The position numbers and the translations under genes are program-made. From assembly GCA_015494245.1 (NCBI GenBank), contig WGBN01000451.1, positions 1 through 5,875 on the forward strand: a stretch of DNA of 5,875 bases, read 5' to 3'. This DNA is from Saprospiraceae bacterium. GTDB lineage: Bacteria; Bacteroidota; Bacteroidia; Chitinophagales; Saprospiraceae. Below, piece by piece: positions 5,140 through 5,875 of this stretch (within the stretch, counting starts at the first letter, position 1; each line of letters starts with the position of its first letter). Below the pieces are notes generated by a model. It was not told the DNA's origin and did not search any database. It saw nothing but the letters and a program-made list of their open reading frames with translations.

Positions 5140-5852
5140 TTACTCTTCTTCATCTGCGCCGTTGGAAGTCAGCAGGGCCACATCGGCGATCTGATCACCT
5201 TCGGGAACTTTGATGACGCGCACCCCCTGAGTGGCGCGTCCCATCACGCGAATATCTGCCACAGACATGCGGATGATGATGCCATTGCGGGTGGTGATCA
5301 TCAATTCATCTCGGTCTTTGGTGGCTTTCAGTGCAATGACGTGCCCTGTCTTATCCGTAACCTTCATGGTTCGCACGCCTTTACCGCCCCTGTTGATGAG
5401 TCGGTAATCCTCAAAAGCAGAGCGCTTGCCATAGCCGTTTTCGGAGATGACGAGTATGGAAATTTCCTCGTCTTGCGGGTCTATACAGGACATACCCACT
5501 ACGGCATCTTCCGGCCCCAGCAGGCTGATGCCCCGCACGCCTGCGGCTGTGCGCCCCATAGGACGCACATTTTTCTCTTCAAAGCGAATGGCATTGCCCA
5601 TGCGCGTACCGAGAAAAACCTGTGAGCGGCCATTGGTCAGGCGCACTTCCAAAAGCTCATCGCCCTCGTTGATGGTAATGGCGTTGATGCCTCCGTTGCG
5701 AGGACGGGAATAAGCCTCCATACTGGTCTTCTTGACTTGCCCCTTGCGGGTGGCAAACATCGCGTAATGCGACTCCAGGAACTCCTTGTCCTGCAAGTCC
5801 TGTACCTTGATATAAGCCTTCACCTTGTCATCCTTCGGGATAGACATGATGT
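5140..5852 (-). CDS. gyrA: DNA gyrase subunit A, C-terminal part (5'-truncated)
   Basis: The visible 236 codons end at TAA 5140-5142 and run off the genomic part of the contig at 5852. The methionine at 5845-5847 is internal: codon ATC precedes it in frame, and full GyrA is about 820-870 residues, so the catalytic winged-helix and tower domains are missing. What remains is most of the beta-propeller that wraps DNA and gives gyrase its negative-supercoiling activity. Counting from that methionine, blade motifs are SRPRNGGINAITI (47-59), PMGRTAAGVRGISL (96-109), NRGGKGVRTMKV (152-163) and MGRATQGVRVIKV (202-214), with KxGxxxR strands such as RNGIIIRMS (187-195). The end, NGADEEE, is a short acidic tail, a feature that tunes supercoiling in other gyrases. 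Repeated SENGYGKRS and GRATQGV identify GyrA or the related ParC; the blade motifs and Bacteroidota-like sequence favour GyrA. Confidence 0.93.
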
Positions 5853-5875
5853 CTGTCTCTTATACACATCTCCGA
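5853..5875. other. Nextera (Tn5 mosaic-end) sequencing adapter remnant
   Basis: CTGTCTCTTATACACATCT (5853-5871) is the 19-base Tn5 mosaic end used in Illumina Nextera libraries, and the following CCGA matches the start of the read-2 (i7) adapter arm. It interrupts the gyrA reading frame at the contig edge. It is synthetic sequence and should be trimmed. Confidence 0.97.

Noticed and set aside
5341..5713. Plus-strand open frames opposite gyrA
   Set aside because: They are fully covered by conserved GyrA propeller sequence on the minus strand.
5853..5875. Natural Tn5/IS50 end inserted in gyrA
   Set aside because: The mosaic end is the hyperactive synthetic form followed by the Nextera i7 arm at the contig edge, so a library artefact is far more likely.

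Overview
The window looks like a contig from a Bacteroidota bacterium, perhaps of the Saprospiria type. The GyrA C-terminal domain reads like Bacteroidota GyrA. A secreted TPR protein follows gyrA. Start codons mostly lack Shine-Dalgarno sequences, and the non-coding DNA holds repeat types I associate with this phylum. The taxonomic call is inference from sequence style, not from a search. The last 23 bases are Illumina Nextera adapter (Tn5 mosaic end plus CCGA), so the right edge is a sequencing artefact and not genomic DNA.

Layout from left to right. (1) 1-444: the 3' part of an AT-rich gene for a DUF4269-like protein, read on the plus strand and cut by the window edge. (2) 472-595: an imperfect 124-bp palindrome bounded by AAC and GTT, resembling an integron attC or another cassette-type recombination site. 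(3) about 609-1370: a graveyard of insertion sequences. It holds the left end and first ~90 codons of an IS1182-type transposase, interrupted by the left end and first ~76 codons of an IS3-family OrfA, which is itself truncated. (4) 1415-1519: two clusters of a TTCTCCATTC-type repeat around a GC-rich hairpin; the second cluster supplies the stop codon of the next gene. (5) 1516-3306, minus strand: dctQ and dctM, the two membrane subunits of a TRAP transporter of the mannitol/chloroaromatic (FcbT/Tak) type. (6) 3307-3635: a nested inverted repeat of about 213 bp built on CCGCG-containing units, then a strong intrinsic terminator. (7) 3636-4982, minus strand: a secreted TPR protein. (8) 5140-5852, minus strand: the C-terminal beta-propeller part of DNA gyrase subunit A.

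How the parts fit. All intact right-hand genes point left (gyrA > TPR > terminator > dctQ > dctM). GyrA is core DNA-topology machinery. The TPR protein is probably a periplasmic or surface scaffold of unknown role. DctQM would import an organic acid or similar solute using an ion gradient, but its binding protein (DctP) is not in view, and the DNA beyond dctM is repeat and IS debris. The left third is accessory DNA: a low-GC cassette-like gene with a palindromic 3' tail next to nested IS remnants. I see no convincing new multi-gene system. The most unusual items are the attC-like palindrome, the nested CCGCG inverted repeat and the repeat that overlaps the dctM stop codon.
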